Below, piece after piece: positions 62,655 to 64,000 of a DNA stretch of 64,000 bases; within the stretch, counting starts at the first letter, position 1; each line of letters begins with the position of its first letter. The notes beneath the pieces are model-generated. The model was not told the origin of the DNA. It saw only the letters and a list, made by a program, of their open reading frames with translations, and ran no database searches. The stretch lies in NCBI GenBank assembly GCA_022819605.1, contig JAJEGW010000182.1, forward strand, positions 1 through 64,000, given 5' to 3'. The position numbers and the translations under genes were made by a program. The stretch comes from Silicimonas sp. (GTDB taxonomy: Bacteria > Pseudomonadota > Alphaproteobacteria > Rhodobacterales > Rhodobacteraceae).

Positions 62655-64000
62655 CCGGGTCCGCTTCGGCTCCTTCGCGAGCAGGCGAAGCAAAATTCAG
62701 TCGGTGGCGGCGCCGCTGCTCGTAGAGACCGAGCGCGTGCAGGGGAAAATATCGGCGGTAATGCGCGTAATCCAGCAGCGCTGTTCGGAAGAACACGCCA
62801 GCCATGTCCTGCTTGGGCCATGTCCCGTCCGGTTCCTGTGCGTCGATCAGGAAGCGGGCACCTCGCGAAATTGCGGCCCAGTCGGTTTCGCCTGCTTCAA
62901 GTAGCGCGATCAGCGCCCACGAGGTCTGTATGACTTGACTCTTCTCGTGTGGAACATAGCGACCGGTCAGGCAACCACTATGGTGCTCGCCCCATCCCCC
63001 GTCTTCCTGCTGGCGCTCCAGCAGCCAGCAGCAAGCTGCGCGCAGTGCCGGATCGCTCGGCCTGGTTCCATTCGCGACAAGGCCCCTGATGCCGAACAGG
63101 GTGCCGTAAATGTACTGTACCCCCCATACGCCGCGCCAACTGCCGTCGGCCTCCTGGTTCCGGCGCAGCCACAAGCCGCCCCTGGCGACGGCATCGCTGA
63201 CTGCAGACCCGCCACGGATTTCGGGAAATCGTTTCCCGCAGACCGCCAGCGCCGAGATGCAAGACGCGGTACACTCGACAAACGAATGCTCGGTCATCGA
63301 GTCACCGAACATCTCTGCAGGATTCAACCACTCCAGACCAATGGCCGAGCGAGTGGCCTCATAGCTGCCGAAGCCGCCATCGGGGTTCTGGCTTCGCAAC
63401 AGGAAGCCAGCCGCATCGCCAAGCACAGACGGGTCCACGTTGTCCCCGCGGGCAGCAACGAGCCCTAACACCGCCTCCGCCGAGCAGTCGCTCACTGGCC
63501 AGCCGTGCCACTCGCCGGCGAAGCACCAACCACCTTTGGGATCAGCGCGGTAGGCTTCGCGATATCCCTCGAAGCTGGCCTTGATCTGCTCGCCGAGCAA
63601 GAAATCAGCGCCGCGCTGGACTGCATCCGCAACACTGACTTGCTCAGGCACTGCAGCCAAAGCCTGCAGCGCAAACCCTGTATCCCACGTGGCGCTTCTT
63701 GCACCGGTGACCCGTGCGCCATCGTCTTCGTCTTCCCAGATCCAACCATTCATCTTCGACAGCGCCCGTCGGCAATCGACATCGTCCGGGTCGCGCAGCC
63801 ACAGCGAGAGAATGTTGAGAATGCCGCTGACCGGGGAGATGCTCGTATGGCTGGTGGTCTGCAGTTCCCATTTGATTTGCCGGACAATTTCATCCGTGCA
63901 TCGGGAGCGCAGACGCTTGCTGTGGAGACGCTCAAACAGCCGTGCAATGCTGTAGCCGGTCTTGAGCCAAATGCTTGGCTTCGCATAGAGGTCGGCGTCT
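62602..64000 (-). CDS. Oxidosqualene cyclase (lanosterol/cycloartenol synthase type), N-terminus beyond window
   Basis: The frame is open from the window edge (DADLYAKPSIWLKTGYSIAR) to TAA at 62602, giving the last 465 residues. The catalytic motif GEWHGWPVSDCSAEA (Asp codon 63487-63489) is the VSDCTAE of oxidosqualene cyclases; squalene-hopene cyclases have DxDD. QW repeats (QNPDGGF, QEADGSW, QQEDGGW, QEPDGTW) and MFGDSMTEHSFVECT are also OSC-like. In the position of Arabidopsis CAS1 Ile481 it has Val, as in lanosterol synthases, but keeps the CAS-like His477. The last 30 or so residues are extra and overlap the methyltransferase gene. Confidence 0.93.
   Translation of the reverse strand, partial: DADLYAKPSIWLKTGYSIARLFERLHSKRLRSRCTDEIVRQIKWELQTTSHTSISPVSGILNILSLWLRDPDDVDCRRALSKMNGWIWEDEDDGARVTGARSATWDTGFALQALAAVPEQVSVADAVQRGADFLLGEQIKASFEGYREAYRADPKGGWCFAGEWHGWPVSDCSAEAVLGLVAARGDNVDPSVLGDAAGFLLRSQNPDGGFGSYEATRSAIGLEWLNPAEMFGDSMTEHSFVECTASCISALAVCGKRFPEIRGGSAVSDAVARGGLWLRRNQEADGSWRGVWGVQYIYGTLFGIRGLVANGTRPSDPALRAACCWLLERQQEDGGWGEHHSGCLTGRYVPHEKSQVIQTSWALIALLEAGETDWAAISRGARFLIDAQEPDGTWPKQDMAGVFFRTALLDYAHYRRYFPLHALGLYEQRRRHRLNFASPAREGAEADPASQLNVEVCGQVRSTSA

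Noticed and set aside
62602..64000. Squalene-hopene cyclase
   Set aside because: The catalytic motif is VSDCSAE, not DxDD, and the ECT and MFGD segments are oxidosqualene-cyclase-like.

Overview
The window is GC-rich, densely coded DNA from a Gram-negative bacterium, most likely an alphaproteobacterium close to Rhodobacterales. The main pointers are a soxBDAG sarcosine oxidase operon, a yfgM-bamB-der neighbourhood beside serS, and an Atm1-type ABC exporter near a LysM protein and a LOG-family gene. This placement is inferred from gene content and order only. No rRNA, tRNA or CRISPR was found.

Layout. 1-6.4 kb: tail of a Rieske protein, a 277-bp MITE-like element with an 8-bp target duplication, then ridA and soxGADB on the minus strand, divergent from an XRE-cupin regulator. 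6.4-10 kb: polar amino-acid ABC transporter. 10.2-20 kb: a catabolic accessory block with an AhpD-like protein, a second XRE-cupin regulator, a MATE exporter, a two-subunit ThDP decarboxylase with an aminotransferase, a zinc deacylase, and a tightly coupled four-gene operon (Rieske oxygenase, two paralogous unknown proteins, DUF1116 protein). 20.2-22 kb: hipBA toxin-antitoxin with four operator-like sites. 22.4-34.1 kb: mostly housekeeping genes (M48 protease, KDPG aldolase, DNA methyltransferase, Ppx/GppA, serS, der, bamB, yfgM-like). 34.3-49.9 kb: an RND efflux pair whose pump gene carries a one-base frameshift, an Atm1-like exporter, a 1008-residue LysM protein with nested 117-bp repeats, a LOG protein, Fe-type SOD, an SDR, a cupin dioxygenase and an MMPL transporter.

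49.9-55.2 kb is a mobile-element graveyard: a decayed serine recombinase, pieces of IS1634-type transposases (one apparently split by a DUF6431-like insertion), plus an intact phosphoesterase and a DMT transporter.

55.8-64 kb is the most striking part. It reads as a bacterial sterol biosynthesis cluster: a cytochrome P450 fused to an N-terminal GPP34 (GOLPH3/Vps74-like) domain, a 3beta-HSD/SdmB-like dehydrogenase, a steroid 5-alpha-reductase very like animal SRD5A, a five-helix membrane protein that may be an EBP-like sterol isomerase, a sterol C24-methyltransferase (SMT/Erg6 type), and an oxidosqualene cyclase that runs off the window edge. The cyclase has the VSDCxAE catalytic motif of oxidosqualene cyclases, not the DxDD of squalene-hopene cyclases. 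Together these could cyclise oxidosqualene, alkylate C24 and modify the nucleus. The squalene epoxidase and any C14/C4 demethylase partners are not visible here. The adjacent transposon wreckage is compatible with horizontal acquisition.
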